Source of the DNA: Antedon mediterranea
Taxonomy: Eukaryota > Echinodermata > Crinoidea > Comatulida > Antedonidae
Direction: 5' to 3'
NCBI RefSeq assembly: GCF_964355755.1
Contig: NC_092676.1
Span: 7,856,288 to 7,920,287 of the forward strand
DNA length: 64,000 bases
Numbering within the stretch: the stretch's first letter is position 1; every line of letters starts with the position of its first letter. Positions 42,401 through 55,552 of this stretch are shown piece by piece. The notes beneath the pieces were generated by a model. The model saw only the letters and a program-made list of their open reading frames with translations, searched no databases and was not told the DNA's origin. Position numbers and translations under genes: made by a program.

Positions 42401-44045
42401 TCTCCCCTGTGTGTGTTCTCAAATGCGTTTTCAAATTCCCAATTCGGTTAAATTTCTTTCCACAATGTTCACATTCATATGGTGTCTCTCTTGTGTGTAT
42501 ACGCACATGTTTTTTCAAAGTTCCACCGTCTTTGAATTTCTTTCCACAATGTTCACATTCATACGGTGTTTCTCCTGTGTGTATTCTCAAATGCGTTTTG
42601 AAATTCCCACTTGTTTTAAATTTCTTCCCACAATGTTCACATTCATATGGTGCCTCTCCTGTATGTATTCTCAAATGCATGTTCAAATTCCCACTTGTTT
42701 TAAATTTCTTCCCACAATGTTCACATTCATATGGTGCCTCTCCTGTGTGTATTCTCAAATGCATGTTCAAATTCCCACTTCGGTTAAATTTCTTCCCACA
42801 ATGTTCACATTCATATGGTGTCTCTCCGGTGTGTATTCTCAAATGCGTTTTCAAACTAGAACTTTCTTTAAATTTCTTCCCACAATGTTCACATTCATAT
42901 GGTGTCTCTCCCGTGTGTACTCTCAAGTGCTTTTTTAAATCCCCACTTGTTTTAAATTTCTTCCCACAATGTTCACATTCATATGGTGTCTCTCCCGTGT
43001 GTACTCTCAAGTGCACTGTTAAAGTCCTACCTTCTTTAAATTTCTTCCCACAATGTTCACATTCATATGGTGTCTCTCCTGTGTGTACTCTCAAGTGCTT
43101 TTTCAAATTCCCACTCTGTTTAAATTTCTTCCCACAATGTTCACATTCATATGGTGTCTCTCCCGTGTGTACTCTCAAGTGCTTTTTTAAATCCCCACTT
43201 GTTTTAAATTTCTTCCCACAATGTTCACATTCATATGGTGTCTCTCCCGTGTGTACTCTCAAGTGCACTGTTAAAGTCCTACCTTCTTTAAATTTCTTCC
43301 CACAATGTTCACATTCATATGGTGTCTCTCCTGTGTGTATTCTCAAATGCGTTTTCAAATTCCCACTTGTTTTAAATTTCTTTCCACAATGTTCACATTC
43401 ACATGGTGCCTCTCCTGTGTGTACTCTCAAGTGCATTTTCAAACTCCAACTTTGTTTAAATTTCTTTCCACAATATTCACATTCATATGGTGTCTCTACT
43501 GTGTGTGTTCTCAAATGTTTTTTCAAATCCCCTCTATGGTTAAATTTCTTCCCACAATGTTCACATTCATATGGTGTCTCTCCTGTATGTATTCTCAAAT
43601 GCATGTTCAAATTCCCACTTGTTTTAAATTTCTTCCCACAATGTTCACATTCATATGGTGTCTCTCCTGTATGTATTCTCAAATGCATGTTCAAATTCCC
43701 ACTTGTTTTAAATTTCTTCCCACAATGTTCACATTCATATGGTGTCTCTCCTGTGTGTATTCTCAAATGCGTTTTCAAATGCCAATTTGTTTTAAATTTC
43801 TTGCCACAATGTTCACATTCACATGGTGCCTCTTCTGTGTTTATTCTAAAATTATTCCCACAATGTTCAGTTTCGTCTTCGTCTATATCTACATCACTCA
43901 GTTCTGTTTTAAAATCATCTTCATATAATGGTGTCTCCTGGTAGCGTTCACATTTTAACTTGTCTGTCTGTGTATGTATTCCTAAATGTTTCTTCAAATC
44001 ACTGAACTCAAATTTATCTCCACAATGTTCACATTTATATTTCAT

Positions 44046-44985
44046 GATGTTGGTTTTTCGTTTATTCCTACAAATTGTGACAATGTAATAACTAGAATTA
44101 TAATGTATTTACAGATTTTCATACTGTATTATTATTATTTTGCAAAACAAGCACGCACACAATGTGAACAGTTGACAATAAAAATAACAAATCAACCAAC
44201 AAAACAATGAGATATAGGATAACGTGTGGCCGGTTGATCCTCTCGGGTCCGCTATTTGTATTGACGCGTTCCGACTTCAATTGCAACTTGACGAAGTATA
44301 AACAACACTGTTCAGCCTGTTACTTTGCTGGCGAGATGTTTTTTGGTATTGTGGCCTCCTCCCCGCCTCCTCCTTCCCCTTTTCGCACATTTCGTGTATT
44401 GCGACTCCAAATTTGTTAACCTACTTGGATCGATCCATTAAAGGACAACTGTACCGAGGACCATATTTTAAAAACGTATGAGGGGTATACATTATGATTT
44501 CAGAACCATCGCGAAATCGAGGATATCGCCGCACGCGCTCGCCGTACAGCCGTCGCCGTAAATTGCTGTGACGTCAGAAGAGCATAGCGAAATTTACGTC
44601 ATGAGCTTTCGCTGTTGTTACCACCATACAATAGATAGGTACCGTCACTTCAATTGCTTATTTAACCTGTATTAGGCTTAAATTTGCCAAAAAGTTTTTC
44701 TGGTATTTTGAAGAAACACTTCAATATCCAGATAGGCAAAACAAACAATAAAAAAATTCAACTTTTATATTTTTTACGATTTATTTAAAAAGTGTGTTTA
44801 CTAGAAATGTTCGCGCTTTGCGAGACTTGTCTATGGGACCCGAAGGAAGAGTAGCTAGAGTAGAAACATGACGTATGACGTTCTGGAATCATTCAACTAT
44901 ATCGGACTCAAAACTTTTTCTCTGTTGTGGTGGTGGTGGTGGTGTGTATGTGACGTGTGGTGATGTGGTAAACTGTGTGTGTGAG
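44046..44985. repeat. Zinc-finger gene upstream region with a (GGT)n microsatellite
   Basis: This holds the putative 5' flank of the zinc-finger gene. GTTGTGGTGGTGGTGGTGGTGTG occurs at about 44924-44946. No upstream exon or promoter motif can be named with confidence. Confidence 0.4.
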
Positions 44986-46533
44986 ATTATATAAGGGTAT
45001 TATTTAAGAGAAGTAGCAACATTTTATTTAATGAGTTGTTTGTACTCCTGTCTGTTTTTTTTTTCACATGTTATTAACACCACTAAATTATACTGCAGAT
45101 TAATAAAGATCAAATTAAATATACGCCATAAAGCATCCAAGTATTGTGGGGAATAGTTATATAAAATGACATAGGGATAAGACCTTTTGTTTGAAATCGA
45201 GTGAAACGCCTATAGCCGAGTTGTTGAGTAGGCTGCTGACAGGAATAATAACTGTGAGCTATCACGGTCACGTTAGATCCTGGGATACTTCTGCTCATGT
45301 TGCAACCCGTCTAGCACTATCGTTTTTTTTTCTTCCGTCTTCCGAAGGGACACTGTATTGATTGATGGAAAGTGCCTGTTTCCAGTCACCTTTAGGCTCA
45401 AATCTATTAATTTAACTGCTCCCTTGTGTATAAAAGTTCTACTGGATGTCCTATTATTAATGAAACTGACGCCGTTTTTTACACAAGTAGCCAATCGAAT
45501 CAGATGGGCAGGAATTTGGCTTGGTATGGATCAACATCTGAATATTGTAACAGAGAGATTAATGCAGTTGACTATATATCTTTTGATTATAGATACCTGA
45601 AACAACTTTAGTTCGGAGTTGAATGGAATACAAAGATTATAAAGTGTTATTAAAAGTCATAATCAATCAAATAAATTTATATTAATTATAGATAAACAGG
45701 TTGTTTATTAATCCTATTGGGGCTACTAGTGACCTATGGGGGTACTGTACAGTACAGTCAAAGGACAATTAACATTATTGGTTTGGTGACCAGTGAATAC
45801 GAATACACTTTCTTTTAGCACAGTTCAGTTAAAATCAGAATGCCAAAATTAAAATTCTATGTCCTCTACTTCCAGTTCCTTTATTAGATCATGGTATGCT
45901 CCATGGGATTTTCGCCGCTGTATCCATGCTTTTACGTTTCTTTTGCAATCGTTTTTTCTTTTGTTTGCGTTTATTTAGTTCTCTTACCATATACAAAATG
46001 ATCAAAACTTTCGAAAGTACAGTACTACACTAAATCCATTTTAATTTAATATCACAATTTAATTCTAAATGATAAATGAACAGTTATTTACAATTTATCA
46101 AGCATTTTTTACCACTTTTCATAGCAATTAGAGGATTTTATTTGATTATAAATGTTACCATATGATTAACAAACCAAAAATAAACGTATCCCTCGAATAA
46201 ACACATCCCTCAAATTAACTCCGCCTTCCCACCTCCGGAGAGGGCCCTACAAACACTAAACACTATACTTTAATATGTTATTAATCATCTAAGACACGAC
46301 GTCTGTGAAACAGAGTAGGTTTAGTTTTACGAATATCAAGCATTTCAATAATGGTAATCGACAGAAAACATCCAAGCCATAACGTCCTTTTATAGAAAAA
46401 AAAATTAATGTTAATTTGACAATTTTTTGCTTTAAATTACACTTTTTTAGGTAAAAATATTTGTTTCAGATCCAACTTTTGGTGACATAAAATGGCATAT
46501 TAAAAAAAAGAAGAATTATGTTTTCAGGGGGAC

Positions 46534-49500
46534 TAGTCCGGTGGCAGGAAGGAATCACCACCCGAAAGGGGACAAATTGCCATCCAACTTTTCTAGACCA
46601 GAATTTTCCGTAGATTACGAATATGGAGTTAATCGATCAGGATAGGAAGCCTTTTCGAGATATAAGGGGTCAAAGTTCAAAATTGACCAATTACAATAAA
46701 TGTATTATGTATATGTATTAGCCTATAACAAATTTATTGAAGCACAATTTGGTATTTTATTACATTTTTATGATTATAAGTGTCTATTCAATCACCTTAT
46801 GAAAAAAAATCCTTTGTAATGTCAATATTGACCAATCATAGAACGTACCTATAAAACCAAATAAAAACTTATATTTAATAAAAATTGGATGTTTTCTCAT
46901 CCTGTTAATCAATCATACGCAATGTAAAAGAGCGAATACATCATTTCATCAGTTGACATAAGGTCAATTTCATCAGTTGACATAAGGTCAAAGGTCAACA
47001 TTTTAATACACGTATTAGAAATGCAAAGTTGTCCAAACTATGATATTGATGGTTTTACAAGTAATCAAATTATTTGATTAGTAAAGTTATGTTATTTCAT
47101 TAATATAATTTTGATTAATATAATTATAATACTGTATTTAATCAAATCAGACTTTGGTCAAGTTAGGAAGCGAAAAGGAAGAGATAAGGGGTCAAAGTTC
47201 AAAATTGACCAATTATAACAATGTATAATATACATATGTATTATAACCAATTTATTGAAGTTCAATTTGGTCTTTTAATACATTTGTATGGTTATAGGTA
47301 TCTATTCAGTCACCTTATAAACAAATACTTTTCAATTAAAGGTCAAATGTCAATATTGACCAATCACACAATTTGCATATAAACCCAAATAAAAACTAAC
47401 ATTTAAGACAAAATGTTATGTTTTATCATCCTGTTAAGACACAATCAAAAGAGCACATTTATCATTACACAAGTTGACATAGGTCAAAGGTCAACATTTG
47501 AACAAGTGATATACTAAATAATGCAAAGTTATTCAAACTATGAGATCGATGTTCATAAATGTAATCACGTTATTTGATCTGTGAAGTTATGGTATTTTTA
47601 TATTTTTTCTAGTGCGCATTATTTTTAATGTATTAATATAAAACTGTAAAATAAATAATAAAATTATTAATATTATTAATATTATGACGTTGAAATGTTA
47701 TGATGTAAAAATGTTACGCTGACCTTCAATGATTTGCCACTATACAGTTGCATTTAGGGCTACAATATTTGTTTTTGGATAATAAACTATATATTCATCA
47801 GAACCAGAGAATACCAATTCGTACAGGATAGGGCATAGGCAGATCCAGGTGGCCAAACTCAATCCACAACTCACTACACAGACAGACCACAATTTTTATA
47901 TAGCCACAGATAGTTTGGCCCATACAGGAAAGAGTTTCCTGTACACAAAAGATTCTAAAATAACCCATATGGATTTGCCCGAATGAACCCTCTAAGGACC
48001 CTTTTTGGATCTCTATGTGGTGTGCTACATAAGACCATGTATTAGAAATTAATATGGGGTAAATAGTTCCTAGATGAACTATGGAATAAAACTAAAATGT
48101 TCACCCTCAATCTTTAAATAACATTTATGGATTTGCCCAAATGAACCAAAGGGCCGGTCCTTCATGGACCTTTCGGGGTTCTCTATGTGGGTCTACAAGA
48201 GACCCTATATTGGAAATACTGTATGTGGGGTGAAAATGTGGGTTCATAGAGATATAATAAATATCCCTGTCCACCCTCGATCATCCATAAGGAACATTTT
48301 AAGGATTTGCCCAAATTAACCCAAGGGCCGGTCGTTCTCCATGGATGGACATTAAGCCCCATAATGGAAATATAAGGGGTGACACTGTGAGTTCATATAG
48401 ACAGGCGCGGTCCATGGAATAAAGCTGCCTGTGCACTCTCGATCCTTAAGGAAGACTTATGGATTTGCCAAAATGAACCCCCCAAAGGCTGGTCCTCCAT
48501 GGATGGACATTAAGCCCTATAATGGAAATATAAGGGGTGACAATGTGGGTTTATATAGACAGGCACATGGAATAAAGCTGTCTGTGCACTCTCGATCCTT
48601 TAGGAACCGATTTGGATTTTGCCTATGTAACAGGTTCGTACTACTGTACTAGCGTCGTAACTTTATCGCGTAGTATTTTCCGGAGCTGCAGCACTGGCAC
48701 AAACACAATAAAATCATCCGCAGAGACAGTTCTTGGTTTGGAAAAATTAAATTCTTTTATTGAAGCTAGTAACCAGTCGGAAGGAGATAACAAAAACAGT
48801 GTTACTATTTAAGATAACATATCAGTGATCGATCGATCGTATCATTAACGACAGTACGGTATAGGCTACTATTGCGTTGTGTCTAGTATAACAATCAAAT
48901 AACTAATCAACTATATTAACTTAAAACAATTCTAAAATTAAGAGAGGTAAAAAAATAGATGCTTACCTAGTAACCAGTCGGAAGGAGATGAAAACCTTCA
49001 CTTTGGGCTAGGCACTAGTAAGTGTCATCCATTCCCAGTTGGGTACTATGACAATTTTTAACCGATGGTACATACATTTACCATAACGTTATTTCGTAGT
49101 TTACAGACCGATTGTATTGTAACTCGAGTCATACACATGTAATTATCAATTTAAATTCGGTTATACAAAAAAAGAAACTATTAAAAATGCAAATCAATTA
49201 ACAAAATCCCTTGTCCATTTATGAACTGACCCATACTGAAACATTATACACTAAATATTCATGACCATTTTCCCGCCACTTGGATGAGATGACTCATCTA
49301 TTTATAGCATGGTCACTTATCATTCCAGCTTTTACTTTAATGGGTCCCAGAAGGTTTCTCAGATTCAGCAGATAAATCATTCAAGTATTTGGGTATAAGC
49401 ATACCTGTTACCCTGTTTACACCTAAAATGAAACAACAGCAGGTCACTATTTAGACCCTTCTCTACTGTATGTTCAGTTCTACATTTGGCCCCTGTATCG

Positions 49501-50570
49501 GATCAATGCATTTGGCTACATAAGTTACTGTGTTAGAAATATATCGGGTAACTAAAACTGTAGGTTCCAATATTAAGCCATGGAAAAAGCCTGTCTGTGC
49601 ACCCTCAATTCTTTTAAAAGGACCCATATGGATTTGCCAAAATGAACCAAGGGTAACTTCTGAATTCTCTATGAACCGTACATTCAGTTTATTGGAGATA
49701 CATGGATACCTGATTGAAATTGCTCAAATGTTTCTGAAAGGCATTGTACTGTATAGTAGTAGTATTCCCCTTCCACACCTCTTTGCATTAAATCCGCCCG
49801 ATAGGCTCTTATGTACAGGATTTCAAAGCAATAATCACACTTGTATTTTTCAAGCAGAATAATCTATTGGATTGAATAAAAATATCTATTATAAACAATT
49901 TGCCGTTAGAAATCTCTATGCCATGTCGTTATTTAGATGAGAAAAACAGGTCAACGGTTAAAATTACAGAAAAATAGTGTTTCAGTCACTTTTTGAAAAA
50001 AATGTTGCATTATGGCAAGTATAAACATATATATTGTGAACAATTTGATACCAAAATTGGCTCCTAACGACAAATATTTATAAATTTATGTTTTTAAAAC
50101 CTTATTCAATTATGTCAAAGGTTAATAACCACACTTCCGGTCATTTTCAAGCAATATCATCTGTTACACTGAATATAAATGTATATTTTGGGAACAATTT
50201 GCTCCTATTTTTAATTCTCTCCGACCTGCCGTTACTTAGATATAGCAAAAAGAGGTCAAAGATCAAAATTGCTAAAAATGGGGTTTCCGGTTAATTTTAC
50301 AAAGAAAGTTCTGTTAGAGCTAATATAAACATATACATTGTGAACAATTTGACACCAAAATTATCTCACTAGGTCCAGAATTTCCAGAGATATAGCATGT
50401 TTCTATATTGATCAATGTTGAACTTTGACCCCTTATATCTCGAAAACGCTTCCTATCCTGATCGATTACCTTCCATATTCGTAATCTACGGAAAATTCTG
50501 GTCTAGAAAAGTTGGATGGCAATTTTTCCCATTTCGGGTGGTGATATCCCCCCATACTGCCACCGGACTA
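46534..50570. mobile_element. 4-kb inverted-repeat element with internal tandem arrays
   Basis: Left terminus TAGTCCGGTGGCAG and right terminus CTGCCACCGGACTA are exact inverses. The inverted match extends over about 150 bp through CACCACCCGAAAGGG, TTTTCTAGACCAGAATTTTCCGTAGATTACGAATATGG-type sequence, to the GGGGTCAAAGTTCAA block. GAC flanks both sides (46531-46533 and 50571-50573), a possible 3-bp target duplication. It contains no transposase frame. Interior: sub-units shared with the copy at 18943, an array of about 150-175-bp units (47950-48620, marked by GGATTTGCCMAAATGAACC, with one more at about 49628), and an array of about 150-bp units (about 49890-50400, marked by GAACAATTTG and CCAAAATT). 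Confidence 0.7.
47950..48640. repeat. Tandem array of about 160-bp units
   Basis: Unit markers GGATTTGCCCAAATGAACC occur at about 47971, 48129, 48304, 48462 and (diverged) 48612. Units also share GGGCCGGTCC, CCATGGATGGACATTAAGCC and AATATAAGGGGTGA motifs. An isolated sixth unit lies near 49628. No protein is encoded. Confidence 0.75.
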
Positions 50571-50937
50571 GACAATATATCTATAAATTAATCTGGCCAA
50601 ATACTAACAAAAAAATAAATAAATAAATAAAGAAATTGTATTTTACCTTGATTTTAAATTCATTTGTGAAAAAATAAGTGGAGGATAGTAATACCCTTTT
50701 TCATAAATAGCTTATTGTTTAAGCAAAATACATTTATTTGTTTATTACATAATGTAATATGCTAAATAAGTACAAAAAGCAAGCAAATTATTTAAAAAAT
50801 CACTGAAAATATTTAATAATAAATAATACTAAATGGTCTGGTTGTAAAATCAACTAGAAATCACAAGAAAATTCTAACATTTTTAGAAATAAACCCCCTT
50901 TAGTGGTAATAGAATAATCTAATTTTAACCATTAAAA

Positions 50938-51730
50938 AGTCACTAAACATAAATTACCCTTGATATAATGGTACAACCAACCATTAAAAAAAATCTTAGT
51001 TTTGTAGATCTTCGTTTTCTAGACACCCTTCCATGAGGCTGTAAGAAAGTATGGAACGCCGTTTACGCAACATTTCGATGATATGAATTTTATGACGCGA
51101 TATGTGAATGAAATGCATCGATATGAATTGAATGGCGTGATATATGAATGAAATGTTTTGAATTGAATGCTTTGAATTGAATGCTTTGAATTGAATATTT
51201 TGAATGAAATGTTTTGAATTGAATGTTTTGAATAAAATGTTTTGAATGAAATGTTTTGAATGAAATGTTTTGAATGAAATGTTTTGAATGAAATGTTTGA
51301 ATTGAATTGAAAAGTCAAACTATTGGCGGCGTATGTCATTCCCGCTCGCGATTTTTTTTCAACCTCTTAATAGGCCTAAGCATGGGTACCCTCATCTCCT
51401 TTCAACGCTGTCATCAATATGAATCCTTTACAGAGACTCCCTAACAGACCTGAAACATTGGAATACATATTTCCGAACCCAGGTCTGTTAGGATTCTCTG
51501 TAAAGGCAGCGTGGAAGAAAGGAGATGAGGGTACCCAGGCTTAAAATATTATTAAAATATTCAATTCAAAGCATTCAATTCAAAACATTTCATTCATATA
51601 TCGCACCATTTAATTCATATCGATGCATTTCATTCACATATCGCGTCATAAAATTCATATCATCGAAATGTTGCGTAAACGGCGTTCCATAAGAAAGAAA
51701 TAAAACTACTGTACACTATCACAGTTTATC
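50938..51730. mobile_element. Insertion in copy C containing a fold-back element (51050-51691)
   Basis: Copy A is continuous across this point (ATTAAAACTGATGAAC), so this is an insertion. Within it, TATGGAACGCCGTTTACGCA (51050) is the exact inverse of TGCGTAAACGGCGTTCCATA (ending 51691), and the arms match for roughly 100 bp. AAGAAAG lies on both sides, a likely 7-bp target duplication. The arms carry runs of an 18-bp-like unit (GAATGAAATGTTTTGAAT, about 51140-51310 on the left, fewer on the right). The centre holds a second inverted pair (GGTACCCTCATCTCCTTTC and GAAAGGAGATGAGGGTACC) around GACCTGAAACATTGG. Confidence 0.75.
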
Positions 51731-52030
51731 AAACTGATGAACAAACAAGAAAATTATACATTGAAAAAGAAAAAAAAGGTATATAAATTGTATATTAATG
51801 GATTAATAGATTTAAAGTTAGTAGATAAAATAAAACAGAAAAGCTAACAATTATAAAACTCACTACAACAAAACAGGCTTAAATTAAGAAGAAATTAATC
51901 TTTTGAAATTGTTTATTTGGGGAAAGCTAAACAAACTTTTGTGTTTATCAATTTCGTTCCAAATTTTGGCTCCACAGTAAGAAAAACACATGTGTATGAT
52001 TGCCAATGATAATATTTTATTTTTAACTTG

Positions 52031-55000
52031 TTAGTTATCCGCTTGGTATACCAAGCGGATAACTCCTTGTTATTGTATGAGATCAACATTTTTTGGTTAT
52101 CCGCAACTTTAAGTTGCGGATAACCCTTGTGATTGTAAATATCTTTTTTTTCATCTTCTTCTTTGTTATTCTTCTTTCTTTCCCGGATTTTTGTGCGTCG
52201 CATATCTCTCATCCTTGTCAACATAAGATTGTATAACTTTGTCAAAAGATTGACCTGTAGCTGTAGATGTGCAAGAAACTTCGTTATATGACGTTAGAGT
52301 TGCGCAGCGTAAGTTACGCGCGATTTTATGAATTTCAATGATTGGTCATAGATTATAAACCAAAAGTCGTTTTGTATTGACACTTGGTGAAAATTTAAGT
52401 CATATCAAGGGCAAACTTTCTATGGATTAAAAATGACATGTTTCACAAGAAGTTACGCGCGCACACGCATTTAAAATTTAAAAATGCGCAAAATTTATTT
52501 CTAATCAACTTTCTACGCCGATCATGACATTTTTAGCATGTCAAAAATTCCCACGCGCGCGAAAAAAATTACGCGTAAGGTGCGCACGGAGCATGAAAAT
52601 CATGTGTTTTTTTCTTGAATTATGATTTTACAGCCTTTCTTAGTCATTTTAAAAAAGATTTACATCATTTCAAATTAAAATGACGTCATAAGAACACGTT
52701 GATTTAGACAATTTGCGTGCGTTTTACTTGCAAAAGTGACAAAATATTGTCAAAATTATGCCTACTTTGAATCTATTATAGCTCCTCAGGATCAACCGTT
52801 ACCCCCAATTTTTTTAATTTAATATGTAAGCAGATATGTTGCAGATATGAATTCATGCAGAATCTTTACCCCTCAGATGTTATGACGTCATCGTATGGCC
52901 ACACGAATGTAAAATATTGGATTTTTGACTGTTTCGCTATTGCTCATTACATTAAATAGAGCGCATATCGCTTATACGTATTCCATTTCCTCAGATATTT
53001 TAATACTGTCTAGTTCAATCAACTATCTTTCGCATGAGTTAAAAATATTTTAATTTTTATGACGTCATCATGTCTAAAAATGTAAATAACGTGGGTCACC
53101 TATTTTCATCTTTACAGTAAATTTCAATCTGTTATAGCTCGTCAGAATAAAAAGTGATCATCATGATTAAAACGTTTTCTGGAAGCTATTGGATTGTAGA
53201 TACAGATTCATGTGAATATTTTGCCAATTAGATGTTGTGACGTCATTATATGGCCAGTTGAATACAACAAGTCGTATTTTCATATTTTGCGTCATAGTTC
53301 ATCACATTTAAAAGAGCGCGCATCTATATTTTACGGATTTAAATTTCTTAAAATTTGTATTACTGTAATTATTTAGATACTTATCTTCTAGAATTGTTAT
53401 CTTTATACGTCAATTTGATGACGTCATCGTGTTAATAATTGGATTTCAAAGATGGGTCTCGTAATATCGTCTATGCTACACTGTATATAACATATACAGC
53501 GTATTCTGTAAATACTGTAATATGATGTATGCTACAAAATAGGTACAATTCAGCACTGTTAACATATTTATTTCATGTCATAGGATGGAATAATAATTGT
53601 CGAGGTTCATATGGTTAAGTTTGTGCATGTTGCGTTTGCGCGGATAACCCGAACTCGTCAAAGTGACGAGTTCAAATCTAGTTTTCTGTATTATTCTTCT
53701 TTCCTTCCTTCCTTTTTGTGAGTCGCGTTTCTCTAAAATGTGTAAACATAACATTTCATAACTTTGACAACATATGGGCATTTACGTGAAGTTGTGCACC
53801 TCCTATTTTTGAATGACGTCATAGTTGCGCAACGTGACTTACGCGCAATTTTATGAATTTCAATGATTGATCATAGATTAAAAACCAAAAGTCATTTAGT
53901 ATTGACACTTTGACAAAATTTAAGTCATATCAGGGGCAAACTTTCTACGGATTAAAAATGGCATGTTTCACAAGAAGTTACGCGCGCACGCGCATTTAAA
54001 ATTTCAAAATGCGCAAAATTAATTTCTAATCAACTTTTTACGCGTTTCATGTCATTTTGAGCATGTCAAAAATTCCCACGGGCGCGCAATTTTTTACGCA
54101 CGCGGTGCGCACGTAGCGATAAAAACATATTTTTTTCTCTTGAATTATATTTTTCAAGCCTTTCCTAGTAATTTTGAAAACAATTTAGAACTTTTCCAGT
54201 TTAAATAACGCCATACGAACACGTTGAATTAGACAATTTGTGCGCGTTTTTTATGAAAAAGCTTAAAAAATCATCAAAATAATGTCTTTTTTTAAACAGT
54301 CATAGTTTCTAAAGTAAACCGTGAACCGTTTATTTTTATTACAAAATCTAGAAGTTGATGAGTTGCAGATATCGGATCATGCATCGATAAGGCTAAAAAA
54401 ACATTGTGACGTAATCGTATGGCCACACGAATGTAAAATATAGGATTTTTGTCTGTTTCGTTATTGCTCATCACATTCAATGGAGCGCATCACGCTTATC
54501 TGTATTCCTTTTTCTCCTATATTTATATATTGTCTAGGTCAATCAACTTTCTTTAGCATGAGATAAAAATATTTAAATTTTTATAACGTCATCATGCCTA
54601 AAAATTTTAATTACGTGGGTCATTAATTTCATCTTTACAGTAAATTTTAATCTGTAATAGCTCGTAAGAATAAAATGTGATAATCACGATTAAAACGTTT
54701 TCTGGAAGCTATAGGATTGTAGATACGAATTCATGTAAACATTTTGCCAATCGGATGTTGTGACGTCATCATATTGCCAGTTGAATAAAAAAAGTCGTAT
54801 TTTCATATTTTGCGTAATAGTTCATCACATTTAAATGTGCGCGCACCAACATTTTACGTATTCAAATTTCTTCTACACGTTAATATGTTGTTGCTAAGAT
54901 AATTTTCTTCAGAAATTGCTATCGTTGTGTTGTTTTTTTTATGACGTCATCATGTTAAATATTTGAATTAAAGGCAGGTCCCATAATTCAGTTAATATGT

Positions 55001-55239
55001 CATATAATATACAGTAGTACAATGTACACCAGCATAGTCTCTGATGTGAGCAAATTGTTGTTTGCCGCCCTCTGTATCACGTAGAATTAATGACTCCTTT
55101 TATACACAGTGTACTGTATAATTATAATACAAGGCGAAAATACAGGACCACCTCTTATTATAGTTTTTAACGTATGACGTGCACGTGGCATCTGTCGTGC
55201 GGATAACTAACTCGTCAAAGTGACGAGTTTCATGTCTAG
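52031..55239 (+). mobile_element. Tandem pair of Helitron-type units
   Basis: Two homologous units of about 1.55 kb, roughly 52127-53681 and 53682-55239. Each ends with the stem-loop AACTCGTCAAAGTGACGAGTT (53652-53672 and 55209-55229), followed by ...TCTAG and then T, which is a Helitron 3' end. The left edge has two long hairpins, AGTTATCCGCTTGG/CCAAGCGGATAACT (52033-52064) and GGTTATCCGCAACTT/AAGTTGCGGATAACC (52095-52124). GCGGATAAC recurs just before each 3' stem-loop. Copy A (35311/35312) is the empty site, between AACTTG and TTTAATTT. The units contain many ATGACGTCAT palindromes. No Rep/helicase frame is visible. Confidence 0.75.
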
Positions 55240-55552
55240 TTTAATTTCATTCTTGACACCTCACCAACAATTTCAGCAATTGACATTCCTCCTTGAACAC
55301 ATAACACCTTATCACACCCTACACAAACTCAATTAAACAAGTTACATGCCATGACTTCTATAACAAGTGTAAATAGTGATAATAGGCATCCCTCATGTAT
55401 CACACTACTCATCGTAAATTTTTGAAACACCCAGCAATTATTAGTTATTATACATTCAGTGTCCGAATTATAATTTGAGATTTCATAATTAGCTAATTAA
55501 ATGTATCATGTATACTAAACATTGCTTTTATCTATAAATAAATTATGTTTAA

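Larger units (their letters stand above)
44986..52010. repeat. Partial segmental duplication copy C, interrupted twice
   Basis: 44986-46369 corresponds to 39361-40681 of copy A, and 50741-52010 corresponds to about 40687-41139. Insertions occupy 46370-50740 and 50938-51730. The Harbinger-like remnant (about 45860-46000, - strand) and the shared small frame (45273-45494) are present. Copy C starts inside the 2.2-kb transposon and ends at the same base as the duplicated unit of copy A, where copy B begins. Confidence 0.75.

Noticed and set aside
46370-50740. Treating the whole insertion in copy C as one element
   Set aside because: The exact inverted termini are at 46534 and 50570; the 160-170 bp on each side are unexplained and may belong to another insertion or to a rearrangement.
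51019-51339. Minus-strand frame rich in SFKTFHSKH-type repeats
   Set aside because: It is the translation of the 18-bp-like units in the fold-back element arm.
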